From Sporolactobacillus sp. Y61 (GTDB lineage Bacteria > Bacillota > Bacilli > Bacillales > Sporolactobacillaceae): a DNA stretch of 64,000 nt. A model generated the notes under the pieces. It was given only the letters and a program-made list of their open reading frames with translations. It ran no database searches and was not told where the DNA came from. Positions 1 to 9,230 of this stretch are shown in pieces (the first letter of the stretch is position 1; each line of letters starts with the position of its first letter). The position numbers and the translations under genes are program-made. The stretch spans positions 2,914,001 to 2,978,000 of the forward strand of contig NZ_CP159510.1 in assembly GCF_040529185.1 (NCBI RefSeq), given 5' to 3'.

Positions 1-18
1 CACATCTTCTGCTTTCAT
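1..18 (-). CDS. hisI: Start of hisI (phosphoribosyl-AMP cyclohydrolase), cut by window edge
   Basis: Only the first six codons (MKAEDV) are visible. The ATG at 16-18 overlaps the hisF stop codon as ATGA, the usual coupling in this operon. The identity is inferred from position: the gene after hisF in Bacillales his operons is hisI or a fused hisIE. The residues alone cannot prove it. Confidence 0.6.
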
Positions 19-773
19 CGTATGACAACCCCTTTATCTTTTAAAAACGTCTTTACCTTGTTAATTGACGTTTCTTTATAGTGAAAAATGGAAGCGGCCA
101 GTGCTGCATCCGCCCTGCCCTTCGCAAAAACATCATAAAAGTCAGCCGTTTTCCCTGCTCCTCCTGAAGCAATAACCGGTACATCCACCGCATCGCTGAT
201 ATTACGAGTCAGGTTCAGTTCAAAGCCGTTTTTTCTGCCGTCACAGTCCATACTGGTCAACAGGATCTCACCTGCTCCAAGCGAAACAGCCGTTTTTGCC
301 CATTCGATGGCATCAAGATCTGTCTTTCGTGTTCCGCCATGTGTATAGACCCGATACATGTCTAATTCAGGATCCCATCTGGCATCAATCGCACAGACAA
401 TGCATTGGCACCCGAAAAAATCAGCACCTGCTGTAATCAGTTCAGGGCGTGCCACCGCCGCACTGTTCAGCGACACTTTATCCGCCCCGGCCCGCAGCAG
501 TTCCTTTATATTTTCCAGTGAATGGATCCCGCCGCCAACAGTAAACGGAATGGCGAGCCGGGCTGCAACAGCTTTGACTACATCAATCATCGTGTGGCGC
601 TTTTCATTCGATGCCGTTATGTCCAGGAAAACCAGTTCATCTGCTCCTTCGCGGTTGTAATACATCGCCAGTTCAACGGGATCACCTGCGTCACGGAGGT
701 GAATAAACTGTGTCCCTTTGACAACGCGCCCGTCCTTGACATCAAGACAGGGGATAATCCGTTTTGCCAGCAT
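15..773 (-). CDS. hisF: HisF, imidazole glycerol phosphate synthase cyclase subunit
   Basis: HisF is the (beta/alpha)8-barrel cyclase half of imidazole glycerol phosphate synthase. It uses ammonia from HisH to turn PRFAR into IGP and AICAR in histidine synthesis. The 252 aa are the normal length. The N-terminal [13 protein letters not shown] carries the first catalytic Asp, AIDAR the second, and IASGGAG near residue 200 is a phosphate-binding loop. The start lies 32 bases inside the end of hisA, so the two are translationally coupled. It is the seventh gene of an operon that runs off the left edge. Confidence 0.97.
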   Translation of the reverse strand: MLAKRIIPCLDVKDGRVVKGTQFIHLRDAGDPVELAMYYNREGADELVFLDITASNEKRHTMIDVVKAVAARLAIPFTVGGGIHSLENIKELLRAGADKVSLNSAAVARPELITAGADFFGCQCIVCAIDARWDPELDMYRVYTHGGTRKTDLDAIEWAKTAVSLGAGEILLTSMDCDGRKNGFELNLTRNISDAVDVPVIASGGAGKTADFYDVFAKGRADAALAASIFHYKETSINKVKTFLKDKGVVIR

Positions 774-1500
774 CTGCTGTCACCAACCTTACCACGTCCG
801 GAATAGAAATCTGTTTCGTATAAAGCGCTTTGCCGATGATTGCTCCGCTGATTTCTCCGTTCCGTTTTTTCAGAATTTCTTTGATTTCATCAAGAGATGA
901 CACCCCTCCGGACAGAACAACCGGACGCCCGATTTCTTCTGCCAGCCGTGCAGCCCCTTCTATGTTTGCGCCCTGCATCGCACCGTCCCGGGAAATATCG
1001 GTATAAATGAAATGAATGGCCCCGTATTCGATCAGCTTTTTTGCCAGGTCCGCCGCACGTATATCGGAAACCTGGAGCCACCCGTTAACCGCTATTTTCC
1101 CCTGTCTGACATCGAGTCCGACAGCCACCTTTCCGGGGTACTGTTTTAATGCCTGTCTGGTGAAAGCAGGATCTGAAATCGCGGAGCTGCCAAGAATCAC
1201 ACGGCGGATTCCATGTTCCAGGTACCAGGAAACACACGCCATAGAACGGATCCCGCCGCCTGTCTCAATATGAACCGGTACCTGTGCTGCAATCTGAGCG
1301 ATCACTTCCCGATTGACCGGATGACCCGCTTTGGCACCGTCCAGGTCCACAACATGCAGCCACTTCGCCCCCTGGTTATAAAAGGAACGCGCAACGGATA
1401 CAGGTGAATCATCAAAAACAGTAGACTGCTTATAATCCCCCTGAAAGAGACGGACACATTTCCCGCCCAGCAGGTCAATAGCAGGATAAACCGTAAACAT
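742..1500 (-). CDS. hisA: HisA, ProFAR isomerase
   Basis: HisA is 1-(5-phosphoribosyl)-5-[(5-phosphoribosylamino)methylideneamino]imidazole-4-carboxamide isomerase, an Amadori rearrangement step just before HisF. The 252 aa form a half-barrel duplication related to His[18 protein letters not shown] holds the catalytic Asp near residue 8, and YTDISRDG the second near residue 170. The ATG shares one base with the hisH stop (TGATG). The C-terminus overlaps hisF by 32 bases, slightly longer than typical HisA. Confidence 0.97.
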   Translation of the reverse strand: MFTVYPAIDLLGGKCVRLFQGDYKQSTVFDDSPVSVARSFYNQGAKWLHVVDLDGAKAGHPVNREVIAQIAAQVPVHIETGGGIRSMACVSWYLEHGIRRVILGSSAISDPAFTRQALKQYPGKVAVGLDVRQGKIAVNGWLQVSDIRAADLAKKLIEYGAIHFIYTDISRDGAMQGANIEGAARLAEEIGRPVVLSGGVSSLDEIKEILKKRNGEISGAIIGKALYTKQISIPDVVRLVTADAGKTDYPLS

Positions 1501-2156
1501 CAGATTCCCTCCCGGCTGAGACGTTTCTGAGCAGAGACTGAATGCTGAACAAACTGAAGATAATTTTTCAACAAAGTCTGACCGAATGCCCCGCTTTTTT
1601 CCGGATGGAACTGGGTGCCGGAAACGAATCCGTGTCCAACGATGGCAGGAACATCCACATGATAGGACGTTACGGCAATCAGGACGGGCGCATCAGTCAC
1701 CGCATAATACGAGTGTACAAAATAGGCGTAATCCTCACTCAGACCGTGAAGAAGCGGCGATTCCGGCTGCTTAAAGCTGAGTGTGTTCCACCCCATATGC
1801 GGCACTTTATAACGGAGACCCTCGTCCATTCCGCTGAAGCGCACCACTCGTCCCGGGAGCAGTCCGAGTCCTTTGTGGGTTCCGCCTTCTTCGCTCTCTT
1901 CGAAGAGAAGCTGCATGCCGAGACAGATGCCAAGAAGCGGTTTCCTCTGTGCCACATCCTGTAAGAAAGGCGTCAGCCTCTTTCGATTCAGCAGCGCCAT
2001 GGCATCTTTGAATGCACCGACGCCCGGCAGGATCAGGCCGTCTGCTTCTTCCAGCTTTTGCTCATTGTCACTGATGAAAAAAGGTGTGCCAATCCGTTTC
2101 AGTGCCTGGCCGAGACTGTACAAATTACCCATTCCATAATCAACTATACCGATCAT
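1500..2156 (-). CDS. hisH: HisH, imidazole glycerol phosphate synthase glutaminase subunit
   Basis: HisH is a class I glutamine amidotransferase that feeds ammonia to HisF. The 218 aa show the nucleophile elbow GICLGMQL with Cys near residue 80, the oxyanion-region motif GVGAFKDAM, and the His-Glu pair in GTQFHPEKSG. It sits between hisB (4-bp ATGA overlap) and hisA (1-bp overlap). HisH and HisF are encoded two genes apart, with hisA between them, the standard order in Bacillales. Confidence 0.97.
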   Translation of the reverse strand: MIGIVDYGMGNLYSLGQALKRIGTPFFISDNEQKLEEADGLILPGVGAFKDAMALLNRKRLTPFLQDVAQRKPLLGICLGMQLLFEESEEGGTHKGLGLLPGRVVRFSGMDEGLRYKVPHMGWNTLSFKQPESPLLHGLSEDYAYFVHSYYAVTDAPVLIAVTSYHVDVPAIVGHGFVSGTQFHPEKSGAFGQTLLKNYLQFVQHSVSAQKRLSREGI

Positions 2157-2746
2157 CCCAACGTTCCTTTCGTTGACAGGACCCCTTGAATCCTCGGATT
2201 TTGTCGGGTAGCCGCGTCAAGGGCGCGTCCCAGTGCCTTGAAAACAGATTCAATAATATGATGAGAATTTTCGCCATATCGAACGGTGACGTGAAGGTTC
2301 ATCCGCGCTTCGGTGGCAAGCTTATCCAGAAATTCAGTCACCAGTTCTGTATCAAAAGTACCGACCTTCTGAGCAGGAATGGACCCGTGAAAGACAAAAT
2401 AAGGCCGGTCACTCAGATCAATGACCACTTCAGAGAGTGACTCATCCATCGGTACAATTGCATACCCGTAACGATTTATCCCTTTTTTGTCACCGGCAGC
2501 CTGATGAATCGCTCTCCCAAGGCAGATGGCTATATCCTCGGTTGTATGATGATCGTCGACATCCGTGTCGCCAGTGGCATCTATCTTCAGGTTAAAAAGT
2601 CCATGTTTTGTAAAAAGTGTGAGCATATGTGTCAGAAACGGCACACCGGTCACCAGCTGCGAGGCGCCATCTCCATCAAGGGAAAAGCGAAGTTTGATCT
2701 GCGTTTCAAATGTATTTCTTTCAATGAAACCGGTTCGTTCAGTCAT
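2153..2746 (-). CDS. hisB: HisB, imidazoleglycerol-phosphate dehydratase
   Basis: This is a monofunctional IGP dehydratase of 197 aa that removes water from IGP in a Mn-dependent reaction. The two metal-binding repeats are visible: DDHHTTED near residue 67 and NSHHIIE near residue 160. There is no N-terminal histidinol-phosphatase domain, unlike the bifunctional enterobacterial protein, so the phosphatase must be encoded elsewhere (HisJ type in Bacillales). It overlaps hisD by 8 bases and hisH by 4. Confidence 0.97.
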   Translation of the reverse strand: MTERTGFIERNTFETQIKLRFSLDGDGASQLVTGVPFLTHMLTLFTKHGLFNLKIDATGDTDVDDHHTTEDIAICLGRAIHQAAGDKKGINRYGYAIVPMDESLSEVVIDLSDRPYFVFHGSIPAQKVGTFDTELVTEFLDKLATEARMNLHVTVRYGENSHHIIESVFKALGRALDAATRQNPRIQGVLSTKGTLG

Positions 2747-4022
2747 GAACTGTTGCTCCTTTCAACCGTTTTTCCACCGCCCGGGCGTGTCCTTCAAGAC
2801 CTTCATACCGCGCCAGAACGGCAATAGCAGCCCCATTCCTGCGGAGCGCTTCTTCCGTATAGCGGATCAGGCTTGACCTTTTTACAAAGCTCTCAACACT
2901 CAGGGGAGAAGCGTAGCGGGCAGCGCCATTTGTCGGAATGATATGGTTGGGCCCGGCGAAATAGTCACCGACCGGTTCGGAACTGTAGTGACCAAGAAAG
3001 ATCGCACCCGCATGGCGAATCCGGGGAAGCAGGGCATCAGGATCTGCTACGGCAAGCTCCAAATGCTCAGGAGCGATCTGATTCACAGCTTCGGCAGCTT
3101 TCTTCAGATCATTTACTAGAATGATTTTACCCACAGATTCAACAGCCGGTTCCGCTATTTCTTTCCGTGGCAATTCCGCAAGCTGCCGTTCAACTTCCCT
3201 GTCCACCTTTTCACCAAATTCCTGAGAGGTCGTCACAAGGACGGGCATGGACATTTTATCATGTTCCGCCTGGGAGAGCAGATCAGCTGCCACCCACTCG
3301 GGATGCGCTGTCTGATCGGCGATAACGGCGATTTCACTGGGTCCAGCCAGACTGTCAATGGCAACATCACCAAAAACCTCTTTCTTGGCCAGCATGACGT
3401 AAAGGTTTCCCGGACCGACAATTTTATCCACAGGTCGGATGGTTTCCGTTCCGTAAGCCAGTGCTGCAATAGCCTGCGCCCCGCCTGCCTGGTAAATCTC
3501 CGTTATACCAATTTCGCGTGCAGCAGCAAGGACACCATCGGCAATCAGCCCATTCTTCTGAGGAGGTGACATCAGAACCACACGCGGAACGCCGGCGACC
3601 AGTGCGGGAATCGCCCCCATCAGAACAGATGAAGGGTAGCAGGCGGTTCCTCCCGGTACATAAACACCGACAGAATCGAGCGGCGTGACTTTCTGGCCCA
3701 GTCTGACCTGGTCAGAAACGGTCTCAGTCCATGATTCCGGTTTATGCTTTTCATGGAACGCACGGATATTCCCCGCCGCCTCACGGATGGCCTGACGTAC
3801 CTTTTCAGAAACTCGTGATGCCGCCTCATCCGCTTCATCAATATGAACCTGCAGATCTTTTCTGTCTACTCCATCAAATTTTCTGGTCAGTGAACGGAGC
3901 GCTTCATCGCCGTTTTCCCTGACTTCTTCGATGATGGCCTGGACAGACTTCCGTGCTTCTTCTTTTGCTTCGACTTTCCTTTTTTTCAGAAAATCAAGAT
4001 GACCGTTTTTAATCCATTCCAA
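2739..4022 (-). CDS. hisD: HisD, histidinol dehydrogenase
   Basis: HisD carries out the two-step NAD-dependent oxidation of histidinol to histidine, the last reaction of the pathway. The 427 aa match the family. The zinc-ligand segment LLSQAEHD lies near residue 250, and the NAD-binding GVYVPGG and GPGNLYV motifs are present. The C-terminal [14 protein letters not shown] is characteristic of the family. Its start lies 14 bases inside hisG, part of the run of overlaps that ties the operon together. Confidence 0.97.
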   Translation of the reverse strand: MEWIKNGHLDFLKKRKVEAKEEARKSVQAIIEEVRENGDEALRSLTRKFDGVDRKDLQVHIDEADEAASRVSEKVRQAIREAAGNIRAFHEKHKPESWTETVSDQVRLGQKVTPLDSVGVYVPGGTACYPSSVLMGAIPALVAGVPRVVLMSPPQKNGLIADGVLAAAREIGITEIYQAGGAQAIAALAYGTETIRPVDKIVGPGNLYVMLAKKEVFGDVAIDSLAGPSEIAVIADQTAHPEWVAADLLSQAEHDKMSMPVLVTTSQEFGEKVDREVERQLAELPRKEIAEPAVESVGKIILVNDLKKAAEAVNQIAPEHLELAVADPDALLPRIRHAGAIFLGHYSSEPVGDYFAGPNHIIPTNGAARYASPLSVESFVKRSSLIRYTEEALRRNGAAIAVLARYEGLEGHARAVEKRLKGATVHD

Positions 4023-4659
4023 CTTCAGTCGCCTCCGTAGCCTGAATCATTTTCTCAATAATCCTGTCTATTGTTGCTTTCTTCAGTCGATAGCTGACCG
4101 GATTCACGATCAGTCTTGAACTGATCTCTATCAGTCTGTCAAATTCCACCAGACCATTATCTCTGAGCGTTTTCCCGGTTGATACAATATCTACAATAGC
4201 ATCTGCCAGACCGACAATCGGGGCGAGTTCGATCGATCCATTCAGAGCGATCAGATCAATCTGTTCCCCTCTTCTTCGATAATAATCCGAAGCAATATTC
4301 GGATATTTAGTCGCAATTTTGAGATAGGGCTGACTAGTCCGGTGACCCGGCAATCCGGCTACGGCCATGTGACATTTACTGATGCCGAGATCTACCATCT
4401 CGTACACATCACGCCCGCTTTCAAGCAGGACGTCTTTTCCCGCAATACCGATATCCGCAGCTCCGTATTCAACATAAGTCGGTACATCGACCGGTTTAGC
4501 CAGAATAAACCGGAATGGCTCAGACTTAAGATCAATGATTAATTTACGCTCCAGTTCAAAACTTTCAGGAAGATCAAATCCGGCCCTGGTCAAAAGCCGG
4601 CACGCATCCCCGAATATCCGGCCTTTCGGCATGGCTACTGTAATCAGTGAATCATTCAT
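4009..4659 (-). CDS. hisG: HisG, ATP phosphoribosyltransferase catalytic subunit (short form)
   Basis: HisG carries out the first and rate-setting step of histidine synthesis, joining ATP and PRPP. The 216-aa length is the short form that lacks the C-terminal regulatory domain and needs HisZ. The PRPP-binding stretch is [13 protein letters not shown] near residue 160, and the N-terminal AMPKGRI is typical. The partner hisZ lies directly upstream with a 4-bp overlap, so the hetero-octameric HisG-HisZ enzyme is encoded as a pair. Confidence 0.97.
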   Translation of the reverse strand: MNDSLITVAMPKGRIFGDACRLLTRAGFDLPESFELERKLIIDLKSEPFRFILAKPVDVPTYVEYGAADIGIAGKDVLLESGRDVYEMVDLGISKCHMAVAGLPGHRTSQPYLKIATKYPNIASDYYRRRGEQIDLIALNGSIELAPIVGLADAIVDIVSTGKTLRDNGLVEFDRLIEISSRLIVNPVSYRLKKATIDRIIEKMIQATEATEVGMD

Positions 4660-5858
4660 CGTCCCGTCTCCGTTCCTTCTGTTGATAAAAATCGTCTGAC
4701 TGTCACAAATTGTTTTGAATAAGCTTCAAGGCTGCCGATCCCGTCCCTATACTGCAAAACAACGGCACGTCCCTTTTCCCGTTCCTTTGCGGCATAGCGC
4801 AGGGCTTCTTTTGCATGTTCACGGTCATAAATCACGGCTTCCTTCCGGCTTTCAACATGCAGTTTTCCTGATCCGACAGCACTCATCAGCCGGTCCATGC
4901 GAATGCCGAATCCCGTCGCAGGGGCGGGGCGCCTGAACTGGGCAAGTAATCCATCGTAGCGTCCGCCGCTTGCGACCGGAAATCCAAGACCTCCGCCGAA
5001 TCCCTGAAAGACGAATCCCGTATAGTAATTCAGATGAGGGACAAGGGTAATATCCAGGTCTATGACGTCTTCAAGCTGATCAATTTTGAGCAATTCGATC
5101 AATTCAACGATATTCCGGTAGTATGAATGAACGGGGCTTGAAGAACTGTCTGCGAGTGTTTTCAGGAATTCCAGTGTCTCGCTGTTATTCATTCGTCTTG
5201 AATCGATAAACGTGTGCAGCTTGCCGGCATCTGACTGGTTCAGGTCAAGGGTATGAATCAATTTATGGAAGCCCACATCGTTCTTATTATAAAGCAGATT
5301 TCTCAGATGACCGGCAATTTCCTTATCCTTTACCATATCGTAGAAAAAAGCATTAACAAACCCGACATGTCCAATGACCAGCCGAATCGATTTCAAGCCT
5401 GTCTTCTGAAGCAAGGCGAGCATCAGCGAGATCATTTCAACATCGGCATAAGGTGTGGCGTCACCGATCAGTTCGGCACCGGCCTGCTCAAATTCGCTTG
5501 GATGGCCCCCTTCCCGCCTCTGACTGCGGTACAGAGCGGCCGTATAAGCGAGCCTCAGCGGCAGCGGTTCGTGACTTAGACTTGACGCAGCGATTCTCGC
5601 TATAGGTGTGGTCATATCCGGACGCAGAACGACAGGATGCCCTTCTGCGTCCAAAAATTTAAATAATCTGCTGTCGGCGATGGCAGATGCTCTTCCAATC
5701 GTTTCTGCATACTCGAGTGCCGGCGTCTGAATAAAGTCGTATCCCCATCTGGTCAGTTCCTCTCTGAAGACTTTCTCCAGTCTGGCAATAGCCCGCTCGG
5801 CAGACGGCAATATATCTCTCAATCCTAACGGTTTTTCAAACATATAAGGTTGTGTCAT
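4656..5858 (-). CDS. hisZ: HisZ, ATP phosphoribosyltransferase regulatory subunit
   Basis: HisZ is a histidyl-tRNA synthetase paralogue without aminoacylation activity that activates short-form HisG and transmits histidine feedback. The 400 aa have the class II synthetase-like core: motif 2-type [11 protein letters not shown] near residue 80, and [11 protein letters not shown] near residue 310. It is the first gene of the operon. The ATG at 5858 is preceded by a weak purine-rich ribosome site (GGAGAAACC). Confidence 0.95.
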   Translation of the reverse strand: MTQPYMFEKPLGLRDILPSAERAIARLEKVFREELTRWGYDFIQTPALEYAETIGRASAIADSRLFKFLDAEGHPVVLRPDMTTPIARIAASSLSHEPLPLRLAYTAALYRSQRREGGHPSEFEQAGAELIGDATPYADVEMISLMLALLQKTGLKSIRLVIGHVGFVNAFFYDMVKDKEIAGHLRNLLYNKNDVGFHKLIHTLDLNQSDAGKLHTFIDSRRMNNSETLEFLKTLADSSSSPVHSYYRNIVELIELLKIDQLEDVIDLDITLVPHLNYYTGFVFQGFGGGLGFPVASGGRYDGLLAQFRRPAPATGFGIRMDRLMSAVGSGKLHVESRKEAVIYDREHAKEALRYAAKEREKGRAVVLQYRDGIGSLEAYSKQFVTVRRFLSTEGTETGR

Positions 5859-5909
5859 TGGGTTTCTCCTTCATGGCAGCCATCTTTTTCTGTGATTTTC
5901 TCATTACTT

Positions 5910-5938
5910 TAATTCACTAGTACGATAAAGTATGTAAA
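5910..5938 (-). promoter_or_regulatory. Possible sigma-A promoter of the his operon
   Basis: On the minus strand TTTACA (5933-5938) and GAATTA (5910-5915) are separated by 17 bases, about 50 bases upstream of hisZ. The -10 is poor, so this is tentative. I see no T-box or terminator hairpin between it and hisZ. Confidence 0.3.
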
Positions 5939-6036
5939 CTGTATTTTAAAGGATTAACCCTCATCCGTCAAGGGGAATCCGTCACCAGCGGTTTATGATC
6001 CTTTTCAAAGTCGCCACAGGCCATCTCCCATCTGGC

Positions 6037-6402
6037 AGGGCTTTCATCTCACTTACTTGTCATAAGATGTTTTGTCCTGAGAGCAAAAAGTAAAATAAGC
6101 GGATATTTTCCGGTTAGGGGCAGAACGGAAATCTTTTCGGGGGGTATATAAGCGAAATTTTTCCGATTATGCCAGGCAAAAAGCTCCATTTCCCGTTTTC
6201 TGAGTTAATAGGCGGAATCTCTCCGTCTATTTTAGTTATTTCTAAATTGAATGACTTAAGTAAGCGAAATTTTTCCGCCTATTCATCTGATCATGCGCAA
6301 ACCTGATCCCCCAACCGACAAGAGTGGACACCAGGTACTCTCCTCCCTTTCGTATTTTTCATATGGGGGTAAATTTTTGACCCTGCGACTTCAGATTTGC
6401 CC
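6037..6402 (+). repeat. Long intergenic repeat R1, copy 1
   Basis: This stretch aligns by eye with 17395-17803. Shared blocks include CTTACTTGT near the left end, TAAAATAAGCGGA at 6091, CCGATTATGCCAGG at 6163, GGCGGAATCTCTCCGTCTAT at 6211, CCTATTCATCTGAT at 6278, and CGACTTCAGATTTGCC at 6386. Inside are four short imperfect palindromes of the type taAGCGGAwwTTTCCGnTTA, at about 6093-6117, 6147-6170, 6206-6233 and 6259-6283. The spacing is regular at roughly 55 bp. No coding potential or terminal inverted repeat was seen. Confidence 0.9.
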
Positions 6403-6485
6403 CAGTTTTGGGGGAATTCCTTATCATCCCTTCTTACACAAGGGGTTCCCCACATCGCAATGAGCTCGTCACTGTCCTGATACGA

Positions 6486-6510
6486 CAAAAAGGGCGGCTA
6501 TGCCGCCCTT
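6486..6510 (-). terminator. Terminator of the SASP gene
   Basis: A perfect 8-bp stem AGGGCGGC/GCCGCCCT with a 3-base loop (6491-6509) is followed, reading leftward on the minus strand, by a run of five T. It lies about 20 bases after the spore protein stop codon. Confidence 0.9.
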
Positions 6511-6526
6511 CTAAAATAATCCGTCA

Positions 6527-6709
6527 TTAAAACTTACTCCCCAGTGCAGTGGCAACCAGGCGCTTCGTAATTTCACCACCAACAGAACCATTGGCACGTG
6601 AAGTCGTATCCGGTCCAAGGTGGACACCAAACTCCGAAGCAATTTCAGTTTTCATCTGTTCGAGCGCCTGTTCAGCACCCGGAACGAGAAGTTGATTGTT
6701 TTCAGCCAT
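6527..6709 (-). CDS. Alpha/beta-type small acid-soluble spore protein
   Basis: This family coats spore DNA and protects it from UV and heat; germination protease GPR later degrades it. The 60 aa show the family signatures TEIASEFGV (the GPR cleavage region) and the C-terminal [12 protein letters not shown] place the start at the ATG at 6709 rather than the GTG three codons upstream, because that GTG is part of the ribosome site AAGGAGGTG. It is a monocistronic gene with its own terminator and a sigma-G-like promoter. Which paralogue this is cannot be told. Confidence 0.95.
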   Translation of the reverse strand: MAENNQLLVPGAEQALEQMKTEIASEFGVHLGPDTTSRANGSVGGEITKRLVATALGSKF

Positions 6710-6730
6710 GTTTCTCACCTCCTTAGCCCT

Positions 6731-6760
6731 TATTATGAGCGGGAGGTGATAACCTGATGC
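6731..6760 (-). promoter_or_regulatory. Candidate sigma-G promoter of the SASP gene
   Basis: On the minus strand GCATC (6756-6760) and CATAATA (6731-6737) are separated by 18 bases, 20-odd bases upstream of the start codon. The known sigma-G consensus is GMATR-N17/18-CATNMTA, so only one position differs. This fits the forespore expression expected for this gene family. Confidence 0.7.
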
Positions 6761-6806
6761 GCAGAAACATCTGGTAATTTCTGCATTTGTATCGTTCGTC
6801 TATAGA

Positions 6807-8006
6807 TCAGAGTAAGCCGCTGAACGCATCCTCTGTTTCATCCTGAGTGATCGTCAGTGTTTCGATTCCGCCGACTGCTTCCTGTACCAGCTGATCCACT
6901 CCAAGGTATTTTTCAAAACGGGCCGCATGGATCCGGTCCGGACGTGTTTTTGGTGCTTTCGGAAGAAAAAGGGTACAGCAGTCTTCATAGGGACGGATCG
7001 ATATGTCATAAGTATCAATTTGTTTCGCGATCCGGGCAATATCAATCTTATCCATCGCTATGAGCGGCCTGAGGACAGGCAATGCAGTCACCTGATTAAT
7101 GGTGTTCATACTCTCCAGTGTCTGACTTGCCACCTGACCCAGGCTTTCCCCTGTCGAAAGAGCCAGACAGCCGAAGCGGTCTGCTGCCTTTTCAGCAATA
7201 CGGAACATCATCCGGCGCATAATGGTAATCCGGTAATCCTCGGGAACCGTGTCCCGGATTGCGATCTGGGCATGAGTAAAAGGCACAAGATGCAGTCTGA
7301 ATGTGCCTCCAAAAGACTGGATTTTCTTCGACAGATCGATAACCTTCTGTTTCGCACGGTCGCTTGTGTAAGGCGGGCTCTGAAAATAGATGGCTTCAAT
7401 GGATGCACCGCGTCTGGCAAGCAGATATCCGGCAACAGGACTGTCAATACCTCCTGAGAGCAGCAGCAGCACTTTCCCGCTGGTGCCGACCGGCAGACCG
7501 CCGGCACCTTCATACTCATGTCCGTAAATCCGTGTTTCATGATACCCGACTTCAACTCTCAGTGTCAGATCCGGATGATGTACATCAACGGTCATCCTGT
7601 CGCAATTTTTTAATACGAAAGAGCCAAGCTCCTGGTTCAGCTCACTGCCATGAATTGGAAATCTTTTGTCCTTTCTCCGTGCAGCAATCTTAAATGTACG
7701 CGCTGATGTCTCCTCATTTGCTATCCGAAGTACACCCTTTTTCATTGCTTCCAGATTATTATCTACTTTAATAGCTGAAGATATGTTCTGGATTCCGAAA
7801 ATTTTCTGAAGGATCGGCAGGATCCGTCCGGCATCCTCACCATTCAATTGTATTTCTATATCATCAAAATGCCTTTTAATATCCGCTTTCGGGAAACGGC
7901 TCAATTTATCCCGTACATCATCTTCAAGCCTGAGAACAAATCTTTTCTTATTTTTCCCTTTTAAAGCAATCTCCCCAAATCGGATAATTAAAAAATCGTA
8001 AATCAC
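6807..8006 (-). CDS. thiI: ThiI, tRNA 4-thiouridine synthase
   Basis: ThiI adenylates U8 of tRNA and transfers sulfur received as persulfide from a cysteine desulfurase. It also serves thiazole synthesis. About 399 aa: an N-terminal ferredoxin-like fold, a THUMP domain (about residues 60-165), then the PP-loop LLSGGIDSPVAGYL near residue 185. There is no C-terminal rhodanese domain, as in Bacillus. I chose the GTG at 8006 because GAGGTG lies 6 bases upstream and MIYDFLIIRFGE matches the family start. A GTG three codons earlier overlaps the desulfurase stop but has no spaced ribosome site. Confidence 0.95.
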   Translation of the reverse strand: MIYDFLIIRFGEIALKGKNKKRFVLRLEDDVRDKLSRFPKADIKRHFDDIEIQLNGEDAGRILPILQKIFGIQNISSAIKVDNNLEAMKKGVLRIANEETSARTFKIAARRKDKRFPIHGSELNQELGSFVLKNCDRMTVDVHHPDLTLRVEVGYHETRIYGHEYEGAGGLPVGTSGKVLLLLSGGIDSPVAGYLLARRGASIEAIYFQSPPYTSDRAKQKVIDLSKKIQSFGGTFRLHLVPFTHAQIAIRDTVPEDYRITIMRRMMFRIAEKAADRFGCLALSTGESLGQVASQTLESMNTINQVTALPVLRPLIAMDKIDIARIAKQIDTYDISIRPYEDCCTLFLPKAPKTRPDRIHAARFEKYLGVDQLVQEAVGGIETLTITQDETEDAFSGLL

Positions 8007-8011
8007 GTCTT

Positions 8012-9154
8012 TCACCTCATTACCATTTTCAATCTGTCTGCCGCATCAGACAGTACATTTAAAAAAGTACTGATCTGCTCAGCGGTATTTTCAAATGCTG
8101 TACTGATCCGGATGGCCTGCCCGGCTTCCGTTTCAGGAACACCCATGGCAAGAAGAATACCGCTTGCTCCGCTGTCCTTTGAAGAGCATGCAGATTTCGT
8201 GGAGACATAGATTCCTTTTTCCTCAAGCGCATGGACCAGGACTTCGGACTTGATTCCCTTCAATGACACATTTATGATGCTCGGGGCTGCTCCTGACACA
8301 GGCGTGTGGATCACAGCATCCGGAATCTGAGAAAGTCCCTTGCGAAGCTGCTTTTGCAGCGCCTGAAGATGACGGATTCCTTCCGGTTCTTTTTCAATGG
8401 TCATGCGCAGTGCACGAACCATACCACATATCCCCGGGAGATTCTCGGTACCGGACCGGCGTTCGCCTTCCTGACCCCCTCCGGAGAGCAGTGGAGACAG
8501 TAAGGTGCCCTTCCTGACAAAAAGGATACCGGTCCCTTCAGGACCATGAAATTTATGGCCGGATATCGTGCACAAGTCAATCCCGCTGTTTTTTAACTGC
8601 AGCGGAACCTTGGAAAAGCCCTGTACATGATCTACATGAAAGAGCGTTGTCGGTTTGTTTTTGAGGATCTCAGCGATCTCCCTGACCGGCTGTATGGTAC
8701 CCACTTCGTTATTCACATGCATGATCGAAACAAGAATGGTATCTTTCCGGTATGCCTTTTTAAAGTCATCAACGGACACCCGGCAGTTACGGTCTACCGG
8801 CAGATAAGTCACGTCAAAACCAAGTTTTTCAAGTTGTCTGAATGCATTAAGCGATGATGCATGTTCGACAGCCGTTGTGATCAGGTGTTTTCCGCGGGAT
8901 CGATAGGCAAACGCTGCACCTTTTATCGCCAGATTATTTCCTTCCGTTCCTCCCGACGTAAAAACAATCTCATCCGGAGAAACGCCGAGAAGCGATGCCG
9001 CCTGGTCACGTGACCGGGTAAGCAGCGCTTCGCTTTTTCCTCCAAGCGAATGGATGGAAGAAGGGTTGGCAAAAAATTGTTCAGAGACGGTCAGATACGT
9101 TTTCATTGCTTCAGTATAAGGCTTTGTTGTTGCACTATTATCAAGATAAATCAT
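8012..9154 (-). CDS. Cysteine desulfurase partner of ThiI
   Basis: This is a PLP enzyme of the NifS/IscS class that takes sulfur from cysteine. The 380 aa contain TSGGTEGNNLAI near residue 70, the PLP lysine in SGHKFHGPEG near residue 200, and the sulfur-carrying cysteine in SACSSKDSG near residue 322. The gene ends within a few bases of thiI. The same pairing in B. subtilis (NifZ-ThiI) makes tRNA thiolation its likely dedicated role. A general Fe-S role is less likely but not excluded by sequence. Confidence 0.93.
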   Translation of the reverse strand: MIYLDNSATTKPYTEAMKTYLTVSEQFFANPSSIHSLGGKSEALLTRSRDQAASLLGVSPDEIVFTSGGTEGNNLAIKGAAFAYRSRGKHLITTAVEHASSLNAFRQLEKLGFDVTYLPVDRNCRVSVDDFKKAYRKDTILVSIMHVNNEVGTIQPVREIAEILKNKPTTLFHVDHVQGFSKVPLQLKNSGIDLCTISGHKFHGPEGTGILFVRKGTLLSPLLSGGGQEGERRSGTENLPGICGMVRALRMTIEKEPEGIRHLQALQKQLRKGLSQIPDAVIHTPVSGAAPSIINVSLKGIKSEVLVHALEEKGIYVSTKSACSSKDSGASGILLAMGVPETEAGQAIRISTAFENTAEQISTFLNVLSDAADRLKMVMR

Positions 9155-9230
9155 GGATTAACGTATAACTCCTTTCAGAAAATGTGAAGATAGACCGGGC
9201 AGGATCCAACGTTCACATGAACATCGGGGA

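Larger units (their letters stand above)
5859..6526. other. Intergenic region between hisZ and the spore protein gene
   Basis: This 670-base stretch has no believable gene. It contains the possible his promoter, the first copy of a long dispersed repeat (6037-6402) and the terminator of the spore protein gene. A 65-codon minus-strand reading frame at 6291-6488 lies half inside the repeat and shows no ribosome site or family signal. Confidence 0.7.

Noticed and set aside
5859..5960. T-box or attenuator for the his operon
   Set aside because: No T-box sequence and no terminator hairpin between the possible promoter and hisZ.
6291..6488. A 65-codon minus-strand reading frame
   Set aside because: It overlaps repeat R1, lacks a ribosome site and resembles no family.
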